DNA from: an uncultured Fusobacterium sp.
GTDB lineage: Bacteria; Fusobacteriota; Fusobacteriia; Fusobacteriales; Fusobacteriaceae
Assembly: GCA_900541465.1 (NCBI GenBank)
Contig: UQJY01000012.1
Span: forward strand, 1-48,630
DNA length: 48,630 nucleotides
Reading direction: 5' to 3'
Positions within the stretch are counted from its first letter, which is position 1, and every line of letters begins with the position of its first letter. The notes under the pieces are model-generated. The model was not told the origin of the DNA. It searched no databases and saw only the letters and a list, made by a program, of their open reading frames with translations. The position numbers and the translations under genes are program-made. Positions 26,897 to 39,295 of this stretch are shown here, piece after piece.

Positions 26897-27597
26897 TGAG
26901 AGAATATTTAAAAGAGGGAATAAAAAAAATTGGTGTAGAAATTGATGATGAAAAAATAGATAAACTTATGGAATATCTAAAACTTCTTATGGAATATAAT
27001 TCACACACAAATCTTACTGCAATAAGAGATGAAGAAGGAATAATTGAAAAACATTTTCTTGATTCAATTCTTCTTATGAAACACATAAAACTTGAAAAAG
27101 GAAAAGCTCTTGACATTGGAACAGGTGCAGGATTTCCGGGAATGGTTCTTGCTATCTGTAACCCGGATATAGAATTTACTCTCATTGACTCTGTTGGAAA
27201 AAAAATAAATTTTTTAAAACAAGTTAAAGAAAAATTACATCTAATAAATGTAGAACCTGTAAATGTAAGAGCTGAGGAATATATAAATGATGAAAACCGT
27301 GAATCTTATGATTTAGGTTTCTGCAGAGGAGTATCAAAACTTAATACAATCTTAGAATATGTAATTCCATTTTTAAAAGTTGACGGAAGATTTTTACCAC
27401 AGAAAATGGAAGGAACAAACGAAGAAAATGAAAGCCAGTCAGCTCTTAAAATACTAAAATCACAAATTACTAAAATATATGAAGAGGAACTTCCATACTG
27501 TAAAGATAAAAGAATTATAGTTGAAGTTGTAAAAAAGGCAAAGACAGATAAAAAATACCCAAGAAGAGTAGGTATTCCGTTAAAAAAACCATTGTAA
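26896..27597 (+). CDS. rsmG: 16S rRNA (guanine-527 N7)-methyltransferase
   Basis: Methylates G527 of 16S rRNA using S-adenosylmethionine; loss of it in other bacteria gives low-level streptomycin resistance. The 233-residue protein has the SAM-binding ALDIGTGAGFPGMVLAI, the HFLDS segment upstream, and FCRGVSKLNTILEY. The ATG is in a TAATG overlap with mnmG, with GAGAGG inside the mnmG end as ribosome-binding site. Confidence 0.96.
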   Translation: MREYLKEGIKKIGVEIDDEKIDKLMEYLKLLMEYNSHTNLTAIRDEEGIIEKHFLDSILLMKHIKLEKGKALDIGTGAGFPGMVLAICNPDIEFTLIDSVGKKINFLKQVKEKLHLINVEPVNVRAEEYINDENRESYDLGFCRGVSKLNTILEYVIPFLKVDGRFLPQKMEGTNEENESQSALKILKSQITKIYEEELPYCKDKRIIVEVVKKAKTDKKYPRRVGIPLKKPL

Positions 27598-27616
27598 AAT
27601 AATTTGAGGAGGAAAC

Positions 27617-30600
27617 ATGAAAAATAATATTTTTATGAAAAATAAAAAAATATTACTCATCTTTCTTCCTCTTTTTTTTATTGTTTATTTAGTATATCTT
27701 GCAATGTTTCAGCTTAATGTTCTTGTATCTCTGGGAATAAGAGCATTTACATATGGAACAATGAAAATGGAAAAAGTTGAGTTTAAAAAGGGGAGTTCTT
27801 TAAAAGAGGGAAGAATAGAAATTTTAAATTCAAAACTTTATGATAAGAAACTTCTTATAGCAGATACACCAAAAATAATAATAGATTATAAAGATTGGAA
27901 GATAGACAGAATAAACTTATACAGTCCTAAAGCAGTTTTCGTAAGAAAAAGAAGCGATATAAATTTTGTTACTGTTTTTGTGGGAGTTGATAAAGAGGAC
28001 AGCGGGAAAGATAAAAAAGAGAAGAAAAAAGAAAATAAAAGCAGTCCAATTCTAAAGAGAATAAATGTATATGATGCAGAACTTAATTTTGTAGATATTT
28101 CATACAGCGGGAAAATTTCTAAAGAACTTGAAAATGTAAATGGTTATGTTTCTTTTGAAAAAGGGTATAAAACAGATTTGAAATTTACAGGTGAAAATGG
28201 CGACGAAAAATACAGTTATACTTTCAGCAATGTTGAAAAATCTTATGATATGAGAATACAGCTTTCTAATATAAATGCAGATGATACTCTTGTTCAGTAT
28301 GGTTATGACAGCGAAGGAGATATTTCAGATGTAACAGGAAAGATGAATCTTGATTTAAGAATAAATGATGATGGATTTTTTGGAAATGGAAAACTTTCTG
28401 ATGGAAAACTTATTTATAAAGATTTGGGAGTTCCTGTGGAAAATGTGTCTCTTGACCTTAAATTTTTAGGAAAGAAAATTCTTATTGACGGAGATTATCT
28501 TTTCTTCAAAAAACCCGGGAAATTTTTTGTTGAATATAACGACGGAGAAGGTGTTGATGTCGGTTTTAAATTAAGAAATATTTTATATGAAGAAGCTGCA
28601 AATTATAAACTTCTTAAAGATTCAGGAATAAAAATTGAAAATTTAAATATGGATGAGGTTGATATAGCTCTTTCTGTAAAGAATGGCTTTAAGGCTCAAA
28701 TAGATTTAAAAAGTTCTGAAGGATTTAAAAAAGAAGTTTTGGCTGTAAAAAATATTTCCGGTCAGCTTGTTTATGAAAACGGCGAGCTTAAAGTAAATAA
28801 TATTCATTCAGATGTAAAATTCGACAGAGAAGGAAAAACTATAGAAAGAAAAATAACAGGGAATATCTGGTATAAAGGGGATACAGGAAGAGTAAATCTT
28901 AATGCCAAATCTAAAGAAAATGGTTTTCTTTCTGATGTAAATTTAAAATTTCTTTTCAGCACAGAAAAGGAAAAATTTAAGTTTAAATTAGATTCAGATA
29001 TATTAAATCTTGAGGGAAAATATGAATATAAAAATAATATTCTTTTTATAAATCAAAATAAGAATTTTGAACTTAAATATGATGTAAAAAATAATGAAAT
29101 AAATCTTCTTAAGGGATATATAAATTCAAAGCTGGATAATTATACAGTAAGAACTGATTTTAAATGTAAAGATAAAACTTTTATTGAAACAGAACTAAAA
29201 ATGAAAGATGAAAAAGATGAAGAGAGAGGAAGCATTAAAGGTTTTATTGATATAAAAAAATTAGTTTATGATTTTAAAATAAAAGCTAAAGATATAAATC
29301 TTGTAGATGAATCCGGTCATCTTTCGGGAAGTGCAGAGGGATATATAAAAGGTGAAAAAAGTAATCTTAAGGGAGAATTTCTGCTTAATAATTTTGGAGT
29401 GGGAATATCTGAGCAGAAGATAGATGTTTCAGATATTTTAGGAGTTGTGACTCTTAATAAAAATGGAAATCTTTCTGTTATATTTCAAGGTGAAATTGGA
29501 AAAATAAAATATGATAAAACTGAAATAAATGGATTTAAAATAAGTGCAAAATATTCTGGAGAAAGTTTGGAAATTATAAATGCTTCCAATAAATTTTTGA
29601 CATTAAGCGGGAATTACAGTATAATTAATTCAAAAATAGAACTTTTTGCAAAAGGGCAAGATATAAATAAAGAGGTAATAAATATTTCTGATTTGAATTA
29701 CAATATCAGTGAAATAAACGGAAATATATCTGGTAAACTCAATGACTTAAAAGGTAAATTTACAATAAAAGACGGAAGTATAGATTTAGGTGAAGAAAGA
29801 TATATTCTTTTCGGCGGAGATATAAATTACTCTGGAAATAAAATTTTTGCAGAAAATTTTATGATAAATGACAATAAATTAAATTTTGAATATTTTATTG
29901 ACACAAAAACAGGAAACTATAAAGCTGATATATTTGAAACAACAATAAGCGAATTTGTTTTAGGAGCAAAATTCAGAATTATAGGAGTTACAGAGGGAAG
30001 TTTTAAAGATGGAAAAGTTAATGGAAACTTTAAGGGCTCTGTAAATGAATTTTACTATAAGGGAAGCAGGATACCAAATATAATTTTTGACGGAAATTAT
30101 GATAATGATATAATTAATTTCAAAAATTTAAATATCCTTTCTTCAGATGATACAAAGGCTGTTGTAAAGACAAATGGACTTGTAAATATAAAAGATAAAT
30201 ATTTAAGTTTTGAAGTTCCAAAGCAGACAGCTCTTTTGGGAGATATTTTTAACAGAGATGATATTAAAGGAAATATAAATCTTGAAGGAAAAGTTGAAGG
30301 ACTTTTTGAAAATATAGAATATTATCTGAAAGCCTATGATGGAAAAGTATCCTATAAAGATATAAATATTGATAAAATAGAAATGGATATTTCTGGAAAT
30401 AAAGAAAAAATTGCTTTAAATAATTTTACAGCAGGGTATCTTAATAACAGTCTTAAAGCTCAAGGAATTTATGATATAACAGAAAACAGATATAAATTTG
30501 ATGTAAAATCATCTGATGTAGACTTAAAATTTTTATCTCCATTTTTAGAGCCTTATGGTGTGGACAATGTTTCTGGAAGAGGGAAAATTAATCTTACTTT

Positions 30601-31978
30601 TACAGATATAATTCCTCAAGGAGAAATAGTTCTTAATAATTTCAATATAAGTTCAAAAAAATATGGATTGAATTTAAATAATCTTAACGGAGATATGGAA
30701 TTTGAAAAAGAGATCCTTAGAATAAAAAAATTTACTGGAATTTTAAATAACGGTTCTTTAAATATCAAAGGATATCTTGAAGCTAAAAAAGCTGTAGATT
30801 ATTTACTAGGTGAAAATTTTGGAAAAATAGATTATAATTTAGTATTGGATGGAAGAAATATAAATTACTCTTTTGAAGATTATTTTAATATGAATTTTAA
30901 TACAAGAATATCTTTCAGAAATAATGCTGTTTTTGGAAACATAACAGTAAATGAAGGAGAAATAAAAAAAGTTCTTGAAGAGGAATTTGGGCTTGTAAAA
31001 ATTATTAAAGATTTTATAAAAGATTTTTTAAATAGAAACAGATCTGAAAAAATATTTATGGAAAATACAAGAAGTTTTTCTGGCAGTGGAAAAGATTTCG
31101 GTTCAGATGTAAGAATAAATATAGGATTTAATATTGATAAAGGAATAGAGCTTAAGGTTGACAGGATTACAAGTTTCCTTACAAATATAAAAGGAACTGT
31201 CTTTGGACAGGGAAGATTAAGCGGAAGTTTAGGAAGATTAAACTTTTTAGGTGAAAACAGCATCAAAGATGGTGAATTTATTTTAAATGGAAATAAGTTT
31301 ACTGTGGACAGAGCAATAATTCTTTTTAATAACAGACAGGAATTTGTTCCAGACTTAAATCCAAATATAACTTTTTCAACAAGTTCAATTATAAATAATA
31401 AAAATTTAGAAATATCTCTTGACGGTCCTGTAAGAAATATGACATTTACAGTAAGAAGCGGAAATGAAGTTTCTGTAAACAGTCTTGACAGTATCCTGGA
31501 GGGAAACGGCGGAAGCAGTGAGGGAAATAGCGATATTTCAATTCTTCTTACAAATATAATAGGAGGACAGATAACGGATATTGTTCTTAATCCTGTTGTA
31601 AATGTACTTCGTGCTGTGGGATTTTCAAATTTGAGAGTCAGATCAAGTATTCTTGCTGAAGAAAATAAAAAAACAGCTGAAGAAGAATCTTCCATGACAC
31701 TGGGAGCTTATATAGAGGCGGAAAGCCCTATCTATAAAGATAAACTTTTCTGGAAAGTAAAAGCCAACTTTATGAATGATCCTGCAAATCAAGAAAAAGG
31801 TGAGGGAGAGGGTTATAATTATGGAGTGGCTGATTACGATATAAATGTGTATCACAGATTAAACAATAATATTTCATGGGGAGTTGGTGTGCAGAAATTG
31901 AGAGAAAATTTAGAAACAAAGAAACGTGACATGAACTACTATATAGAATTAAAGTTTGAAAAGAAATTTGATTTTTAA
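27617..31978 (+). CDS. tamB: Translocation and assembly module protein TamB (DUF490/AsmA-like)
   Basis: A 1453-residue envelope protein. A single N-terminal membrane anchor (IFLPLFFIVYLVYLAMF, within about 12-30) is followed by a very long beta-rich periplasmic region and the conserved C-terminal TamB domain ending in MNYYIELKFEKKFDF. TamB-family proteins form hydrophobic-grooved bridges between the two membranes and are linked to outer-membrane protein assembly and lipid transport. The gene lies 14 nt before bamA, an arrangement found in lineages where BamA is thought to serve as TamB's partner in place of TamA. GGAGG supports the ATG. Confidence 0.9.
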   Translation: MKNNIFMKNKKILLIFLPLFFIVYLVYLAMFQLNVLVSLGIRAFTYGTMKMEKVEFKKGSSLKEGRIEILNSKLYDKKLLIADTPKIIIDYKDWKIDRINLYSPKAVFVRKRSDINFVTVFVGVDKEDSGKDKKEKKKENKSSPILKRINVYDAELNFVDISYSGKISKELENVNGYVSFEKGYKTDLKFTGENGDEKYSYTFSNVEKSYDMRIQLSNINADDTLVQYGYDSEGDISDVTGKMNLDLRINDDGFFGNGKLSDGKLIYKDLGVPVENVSLDLKFLGKKILIDGDYLFFKKPGKFFVEYNDGEGVDVGFKLRNILYEEAANYKLLKDSGIKIENLNMDEVDIALSVKNGFKAQIDLKSSEGFKKEVLAVKNISGQLVYENGELKVNNIHSDVKFDREGKTIERKITGNIWYKGDTGRVNLNAKSKENGFLSDVNLKFLFSTEKEKFKFKLDSDILNLEGKYEYKNNILFINQNKNFELKYDVKNNEINLLKGYINSKLDNYTVRTDFKCKDKTFIETELKMKDEKDEERGSIKGFIDIKKLVYDFKIKAKDINLVDESGHLSGSAEGYIKGEKSNLKGEFLLNNFGVGISEQKIDVSDILGVVTLNKNGNLSVIFQGEIGKIKYDKTEINGFKISAKYSGESLEIINASNKFLTLSGNYSIINSKIELFAKGQDINKEVINISDLNYNISEINGNISGKLNDLKGKFTIKDGSIDLGEERYILFGGDINYSGNKIFAENFMINDNKLNFEYFIDTKTGNYKADIFETTISEFVLGAKFRIIGVTEGSFKDGKVNGNFKGSVNEFYYKGSRIPNIIFDGNYDNDIINFKNLNILSSDDTKAVVKTNGLVNIKDKYLSFEVPKQTALLGDIFNRDDIKGNINLEGKVEGLFENIEYYLKAYDGKVSYKDINIDKIEMDISGNKEKIALNNFTAGYLNNSLKAQGIYDITENRYKFDVKSSDVDLKFLSPFLEPYGVDNVSGRGKINLTFTDIIPQGEIVLNNFNISSKKYGLNLNNLNGDMEFEKEILRIKKFTGILNNGSLNIKGYLEAKKAVDYLLGENFGKIDYNLVLDGRNINYSFEDYFNMNFNTRISFRNNAVFGNITVNEGEIKKVLEEEFGLVKIIKDFIKDFLNRNRSEKIFMENTRSFSGSGKDFGSDVRINIGFNIDKGIELKVDRITSFLTNIKGTVFGQGRLSGSLGRLNFLGENSIKDGEFILNGNKFTVDRAIILFNNRQEFVPDLNPNITFSTSSIINNKNLEISLDGPVRNMTFTVRSGNEVSVNSLDSILEGNGGSSEGNSDISILLTNIIGGQITDIVLNPVVNVLRAVGFSNLRVRSSILAEENKKTAEEESSMTLGAYIEAESPIYKDKLFWKVKANFMNDPANQEKGEGEGYNYGVADYDINVYHRLNNNISWGVGVQKLRENLETKKRDMNYYIELKFEKKFDF

Positions 31979-31992
31979 AATGGAGGATTAGA

Positions 31993-34071
31993 ATGAGAAA
32001 ACAGCTAACGATTTTATTAAGTTTTCTTCTGCTGATTTTTGCTTATGGTGCGGATACTAACTACAAAATTGAAAAAATTGTAGTTGAAAATATTCAAGAA
32101 ATACCAGAAGCATCAATAGTCAGCATAATGAAAGAAAAAGTCGGAGACAAATATTCTGCTAAAGATATGATAGCAGATTACCAAAAAATCAAAGAACTTG
32201 ATTATGTTGGAAGTGTTTCAATATATCCGCAGTATTACAATGAAGGAATAAAACTTGTTGTGGATATAAGAGAAAAAAGAGATACAAAAGAGCTGCTGAC
32301 AAAAAATGGAATTATTCCAATGTCTGAAAGAGACAAAATAGATAAGACAGTTATAGTAAAAGATGTTGAAGTCTATGGAAATGTCAGCATGAAAAAGAAA
32401 GACATATTAAAATATATTCCTATAAAAACAGGAGGATATTTCTCTAAGAAAAAAGTTATCGACGGATACAGAAGTCTTGGAGAATCAGGATACTTCTCAC
32501 AAGTTGTTCCTGATGTGCAGAAGACAGGAAATGGAGTGACAGTTGTTTATTATGTAACTGAAAACCCGACAATCACAGGGGTAAACATTATAGGAAATAC
32601 TGTTTATCCAACAGATGAGCTGCTTGCACTATTAGAAACAAAACCTAATGAAACATTAAACTTTAATTCACTAAGAAAAGACAGAGAAGCAATAATAGGA
32701 AAATACAGTAAAGACGGTTACGTTCTTGCAAGAGTGATAGATATTGGTCTTAACAACAGTTATGAACTTGATATATATCTTACTGAAGGTGTTGTAAGAG
32801 ACATTAAATTACAAAAAATGGTTACAAAACAAAAAGGAAACAGAAGACAGGCGACAGATACTCTTCTTAAAACAAAAGATTATGTAATAGAAAGAGAAAT
32901 TGAATTTAAAGAGGGAGAAATCTTTAATATCAATAAATATACTCAAACAGAAAATAACTTAAAAAGACTTGGTTATATTAAAAATGTAAAATATGAAGCA
33001 AGAGATATTTTAGGTGATTCTGATGGTAAAGATATTGTTCTTTTAATAGATGAAGACAGAACAGCAAGACTTCAAGGAGCAATTTCTTATGGTTCTGAAC
33101 TTGGACTTATGGGAATGTTATCACTTGAAGAAACTAACTGGAAAGGTAAAGGACAGACAACATCATTTACTTATGAAAAATCTGATGAAGATTACAGCAG
33201 TTTATCATTAAGTTTTTCTGATCCATGGATAAAAGATACTGACAGAATTTCATGGGGATGGAGCTTATATAAAAATGAATATGAAAATGATGACAGTGAA
33301 GCATTTGCTAATATTGATACTTATGGATTCAGAATAAATGTTGGTAAAGGTATTACAAGAAATGTAAGAATAGGCTTAGGAACAAAAGTTGAATATGTAA
33401 CAACTGAACCTGATGACAGTTTAAGTGATGCTTATATAAAAAAAGCAGGATATTATGATGATAAGTATTATTTATGGAGTTTATATCCTTCAATAACTTA
33501 TGATACAAGAAACAGCTACTTTAATCCTACAAGAGGAGAGTATGCAAGATGGCAGGTTGAAGGAGGATATGCTTCTGGAGAAAAAGCAGATTATTTTGCA
33601 AATACTACAATAGAACTTAGAAAATATCATCAAGGTTTCTTTAAGAAAAATACATTTGCTTACAGAGCTGTATTTGGAATTCAATCTGATACAACAAAAG
33701 AATCACAAAGATATTGGGTTGGAGGAAGCAGTACTTTAAGAGGATATGATGGCGGATCATTTAGAGGAACACAAAAATTTACAGCCAGCATAGAAAACAG
33801 AACAGAATTTAATGATGTTCTTGGTGGAGTATTATTCTTTGATTTTGGTAGAGCTTGGGACTATTATAAAAATGATGCAGTTGACCAAGGATATAGAAAA
33901 TCAAGAGAAAATGCAGATGAAAAATTCCCAGATGGTATAGCTATGGCAGCAGGTGTCGGACTTAGAATAAATACGCCGATGGGGCCATTAAGATTTGACT
34001 TTGGTTGGCCTATTAATGACGACAAAGAAAGCGGAATGCAGTTCTATTTCAATATGGGACAATCATTCTAA
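31993..34071 (+). CDS. bamA: Outer-membrane protein assembly factor BamA (Omp85)
   Basis: Inserts beta-barrel proteins into the outer membrane. The 692-residue protein has a signal peptide (about 1-20), four POTRA-like domains (roughly 23-95, 118-191, 192-266 and 267-355) and a C-terminal barrel. The barrel contains the Omp85 hallmark VGGSSTLRGYDGGSFRG and the ending MGPLRFDFGWPIND...FYFNMGQSF with a terminal Phe. E. coli BamA has five POTRAs, so this is a shorter version. No separate TamA is in the window. GGAGG precedes the ATG. Confidence 0.94.
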   Translation: MRKQLTILLSFLLLIFAYGADTNYKIEKIVVENIQEIPEASIVSIMKEKVGDKYSAKDMIADYQKIKELDYVGSVSIYPQYYNEGIKLVVDIREKRDTKELLTKNGIIPMSERDKIDKTVIVKDVEVYGNVSMKKKDILKYIPIKTGGYFSKKKVIDGYRSLGESGYFSQVVPDVQKTGNGVTVVYYVTENPTITGVNIIGNTVYPTDELLALLETKPNETLNFNSLRKDREAIIGKYSKDGYVLARVIDIGLNNSYELDIYLTEGVVRDIKLQKMVTKQKGNRRQATDTLLKTKDYVIEREIEFKEGEIFNINKYTQTENNLKRLGYIKNVKYEARDILGDSDGKDIVLLIDEDRTARLQGAISYGSELGLMGMLSLEETNWKGKGQTTSFTYEKSDEDYSSLSLSFSDPWIKDTDRISWGWSLYKNEYENDDSEAFANIDTYGFRINVGKGITRNVRIGLGTKVEYVTTEPDDSLSDAYIKKAGYYDDKYYLWSLYPSITYDTRNSYFNPTRGEYARWQVEGGYASGEKADYFANTTIELRKYHQGFFKKNTFAYRAVFGIQSDTTKESQRYWVGGSSTLRGYDGGSFRGTQKFTASIENRTEFNDVLGGVLFFDFGRAWDYYKNDAVDQGYRKSRENADEKFPDGIAMAAGVGLRINTPMGPLRFDFGWPINDDKESGMQFYFNMGQSF

Positions 34072-34098
34072 TAAAATAAAAGATATTGGAGGATACAA

Positions 34099-34575
34099 AT
34101 GAAAAAATTATCAGTTTTAGCTCTTGCGGCTGTAATGTCAGCATCAGCTTTTGCAGCAAAAGTAGGAGTTGTAAATACTCAGGAATTATTCTACAAATAT
34201 TCCAAAACTAAAGTTATAGACCAAAATCTTAAGAAACAGGGAGCTTCACTTGAAAATACAATAAATCAAAAACAAGTGGAACTTAAAAAACTTCAGTTAG
34301 AACTTCAATCAAAAGGAGAAAAAATAACTGATGCTGAAAAGAAATCATTTGAAGATAAAGTAAAAGCTCTTGATAAATTTGTAAGAGATTCTCAAATGAA
34401 AATGGATAAAGAAAGAAATGCAAGACTTCAAGAAGTTGAAAAAACTATGACAAATGCTATTAACAAAGTTGCTAAAGCAGATAAATATGATTATGTATTA
34501 GAAGCTGGAGCTGTAAAATTTGGCGGAACAGATATCACTGCAAAAGTTTTACAAGAAATGGAAAAAACAAAATAG
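34099..34575 (+). CDS. OmpH/Skp-family periplasmic chaperone
   Basis: A 158-residue protein with a signal peptide (MKKLSVLALAAVMSASAFAA), then KVGVVNTQELFYKY as in Skp/OmpH, a long Lys/Gln/Glu coiled-coil hairpin and a closing strand region (YDYVLEAGAVKFGG). Skp trimers hold unfolded outer-membrane proteins on their way to BamA. Its place between bamA and lpxD copies the order in proteobacteria. GGAGG precedes the ATG. Confidence 0.92.
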   Translation: MKKLSVLALAAVMSASAFAAKVGVVNTQELFYKYSKTKVIDQNLKKQGASLENTINQKQVELKKLQLELQSKGEKITDAEKKSFEDKVKALDKFVRDSQMKMDKERNARLQEVEKTMTNAINKVAKADKYDYVLEAGAVKFGGTDITAKVLQEMEKTK

Positions 34576-34605
34576 CATAGAATAAAATTTTAGGAGGGAT
34601 TAGCT

Positions 34606-35610
34606 ATGAGCTATAAAATTAGTGAAATAGCTGGTCTTCTTGGAAGTGAAATTAAAGGAGACAAAAATCTTACTGTAAGAGGTCTGTCTCCTTTTTTTCA
34701 AGCTAAAGAAGATGAGCTTACATTTGCAGCAGATGAAAAATTTCTGCATAAATTAAACGAAACAAAGGCAAAGGTAATAGTTGTTCCAGACATACCTCTT
34801 CCTGAAAATATCGGGAAAACGTATATTGTTGCTAAAGCTGATCCAAGACAGCTTATGCCTAAACTTCTTGGATATTTTAAAAAGAAACTTAAAAAAATGG
34901 AAAAACCTATCGAAGATTCAGCTGTGATTGCTGAAACTGCTGAAATTGGTCCTCACGTTTATATCGGGCATGATGTAAAGATTGGAGAAAATACAATAAT
35001 TTATCCAAATGTGACAATCTGTGAGGGAGTTACAATAGGAGATAACTGTGTGATTTATCCAAATGTAACAATAAGAGAATTTTGTGAAATAGGAAACAGA
35101 GTTGTTATTCAGCCGGGAGCTGTAATCGGTGCAGATGGTTTTGGATTTGTTAAAGTAAATGGAAATAATCAGAAAATCGACCAGATAGGAAGAGTTATTT
35201 TGGAAGATGATGTTGAAGTTGGAGCAAATACAACTATTGACAGAGGAGCAATAGGAGATACAGTTGTTAAGAGATTTGCTAAATTTGATAACTTAATTCA
35301 AATTGGTCACAATGTAATAATCGGTGAAAACTTCTTAATGGCATCTCAATCTGGTATTGCAGGAAGTACAGAAGTTGGAAACAATGTTACAATTGGCGGA
35401 CAGGTTGGAATCGGCGGGCATATTAAAATAGGAAATAATATTATGGTTGCAGCTAAATCCGGAATAACAGGAAATATTAAAGATAATCAAGTCCTTGGAG
35501 GGCATCCAATAGTTCCTCTTCAGGAAAATTTAAAAATTCAGGCTGGAATGAAAAAACTTCCTGAACTTTTAAAAAGAGTTAAAAAACTTGAACAGGAATT
35601 AAAAAAATAA
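34606..35610 (+). CDS. lpxD: UDP-3-O-(3-hydroxyacyl)glucosamine N-acyltransferase LpxD
   Basis: Third enzyme of lipid A synthesis; it adds the amide-linked acyl chain. The 334-residue protein has the N-terminal UDP-binding domain and then a left-handed beta-helix of hexapeptide repeats (for example [19 protein letters not shown]). The catalytic histidine lies in [12 protein letters not shown] helical C-terminus follows ([18 protein letters not shown]). fabZ and lpxA, which usually follow in proteobacteria, are absent; a terminator closes the unit. Confidence 0.95.
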   Translation: MSYKISEIAGLLGSEIKGDKNLTVRGLSPFFQAKEDELTFAADEKFLHKLNETKAKVIVVPDIPLPENIGKTYIVAKADPRQLMPKLLGYFKKKLKKMEKPIEDSAVIAETAEIGPHVYIGHDVKIGENTIIYPNVTICEGVTIGDNCVIYPNVTIREFCEIGNRVVIQPGAVIGADGFGFVKVNGNNQKIDQIGRVILEDDVEVGANTTIDRGAIGDTVVKRFAKFDNLIQIGHNVIIGENFLMASQSGIAGSTEVGNNVTIGGQVGIGGHIKIGNNIMVAAKSGITGNIKDNQVLGGHPIVPLQENLKIQAGMKKLPELLKRVKKLEQELKK

Positions 35611-35623
35611 AAAATTTCTACAG

Positions 35624-35659
35624 CGGGATTATTATAAAAATATAATAGTCCCGTTTTTA
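35624..35659 (+). terminator. Terminator after lpxD
   Basis: CGGGATTATTAT pairs with ATAATAGTCCCG (one G-T wobble) around a short loop and is followed by TTTTTATT. Confidence 0.88.
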
Positions 35660-35723
35660 TTAAAAAAATTTAAGGAAAAAATAAGTTTTTTTTATTATTT
35701 CTATTTAATAAAATCTCTTTCCG

Positions 35724-35732
35724 TGGTACAAT
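35724..35732 (+). promoter_or_regulatory. Extended -10 promoter upstream of the DUF2344 gene
   Basis: TGG plus TACAAT (35727-35732) forms an extended -10. The -35 is weak (TTTAAT at 35704-35709, 17-nt spacer). The gene begins 31 nt downstream. Confidence 0.5.
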
Positions 35733-35763
35733 AGATAGTATCAAAACATGAAAGAGGATTAAG

Positions 35764-38103
<2,340 letters not shown>

Positions 38104-38113
38104 TTTTTAATAA

Positions 38114-38142
38114 TTGATTTTATTTTGAAATTCTGGTAAAAT
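38114..38142 (+). promoter_or_regulatory. Promoter of the fructose-bisphosphate aldolase gene
   Basis: TTGATT (38114-38119), a 17-nt spacer and TAAAAT (38137-38142), with a TGG extended -10. Confidence 0.75.
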
Positions 38143-38179
38143 TGAAGTGGGTAAAAATTATTCATAGGAGGGAAAAATA

Positions 38180-39169
38180 ATGTCTTACAATTACAAAGAT
38201 TTAGGACTTTCTAACACAAAAGAAATGTTTAAGAAAGCCAACGAAAATGGTTATGCTGTTCCAGCATTCAACTTTAACAACATGGAGCAGGCAATGGCTA
38301 TAGTAGAAGCTTGTGCTGAAATGGGTTCTCCAGTTATACTTCAATGTTCAAAAGGAGCTATGGAATACATGGGTTCTTACATGGTTCCAATGATTGCAAA
38401 AGCAGCAGCTGACTATGCAAAATTATCTGGATCAGATATTCCTGTAGCTTTACACCTTGATCATGGACCAAGTTTTGAAGTTGCAAAAAAATGTATAGAC
38501 TGCGGATTCTCATCAGTTATGATAGATGGTTCTCATCTTCCATATGCTGAAAATATAGAAGAATCAAGAAAAGTTGTAGAATATGCTCATTCTAAAGATG
38601 TAACAGTAGAAGCTGAATTAGGAGTTTTAGCAGGAATCGAAGATGATGTTAAAGCTGCTGACCATATCTACACAAACCCAGATGAAGTTGAAGATTTCGT
38701 AAGCAAAACAGGAGTTGACTCTCTTGCAATAGCTATCGGAACTTCTCACGGAGCTCACAAATTTAAACCTGGTGATGACCCTAAATTAAGACTTGACATA
38801 TTAGAAGAAATCGAAAGAAGAATTCCTGGATTCCCAATCGTATTACACGGTTCATCAGCTGTTCCTGGACAATATGTTGAAATGATAAAACAATATGGTG
38901 GAACAATAAAAGATGCAATCGGAATTCCTGATTCTGAATTAAGAAAAGCTACTAAATCAGCAGTTGCAAAAATCAATGTTGATACAGACGGAAGACTTGC
39001 ATTCACAGCTGCATTAAGAAAAGCATTAGCTGAAAAACCTGGTGAATTCGATTTAAGAAAATACTTAGGACCAGCTAAAGAAGAAATGAAAGCATACTAC
39101 AAAACTAAAATAGTTGATGTATTTGGTTCTGAAGGAGCTTACAAAAAAGCAACTAACGTTGTAAAATAG
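38180..39169 (+). CDS. fba: Class II fructose-bisphosphate aldolase
   Basis: Zinc-dependent glycolytic enzyme splitting fructose-1,6-bisphosphate into two triose phosphates. The 329-residue protein has the zinc-binding and catalytic LHLDHGPSFE, the SVMIDGSHLP segment, VEAELGVLAGIEDDV, IAIGTSHGAHKF and LHGSSAVPG. Codon use here is richer in C-ending codons than in neighbours, which fits a highly expressed gene. GGAGGG precedes the ATG, and the gene has its own promoter and a strong terminator. Confidence 0.96.
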   Translation: MSYNYKDLGLSNTKEMFKKANENGYAVPAFNFNNMEQAMAIVEACAEMGSPVILQCSKGAMEYMGSYMVPMIAKAAADYAKLSGSDIPVALHLDHGPSFEVAKKCIDCGFSSVMIDGSHLPYAENIEESRKVVEYAHSKDVTVEAELGVLAGIEDDVKAADHIYTNPDEVEDFVSKTGVDSLAIAIGTSHGAHKFKPGDDPKLRLDILEEIERRIPGFPIVLHGSSAVPGQYVEMIKQYGGTIKDAIGIPDSELRKATKSAVAKINVDTDGRLAFTAALRKALAEKPGEFDLRKYLGPAKEEMKAYYKTKIVDVFGSEGAYKKATNVVK

Positions 39170-39185
39170 TAAAAAAACTTTTTTA

Positions 39186-39222
39186 TAAAAAACCCTTAAA
39201 AATTTTTTAAGGGTTTTTTTTA
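39186..39222 (+). terminator. Terminator after fba
   Basis: A long stem, AAAACCCTTAAAAA with TTTTTTAAGGGTTTT, is followed by a T-tract. The stem is AT-rich but has three G-C pairs and a long perfect match. Confidence 0.85.
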
Positions 39223-39230
39223 TTTATTAC

Positions 39231-39259
39231 TTGAAATTTTTCAATAATTTAAGTATGAT
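39231..39259 (+). promoter_or_regulatory. Promoter of the HU-family gene
   Basis: TTGAAA (39231-39236), a 17-nt spacer and TATGAT (39254-39259). The gene begins 37 nt downstream. Confidence 0.75.
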
Positions 39260-39295
39260 ATATATTATTAAGTAAATTAATGAAAGGAGAGAAAT

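Noticed and set aside
30880..31695. A 271-residue open frame on the minus strand inside tamB
   Set aside because: It lies opposite strongly supported tamB codons, has no ribosome-binding site, and its Phe/Ser/Leu-rich translation is typical of the antisense of AAA/GAA-rich coding DNA.
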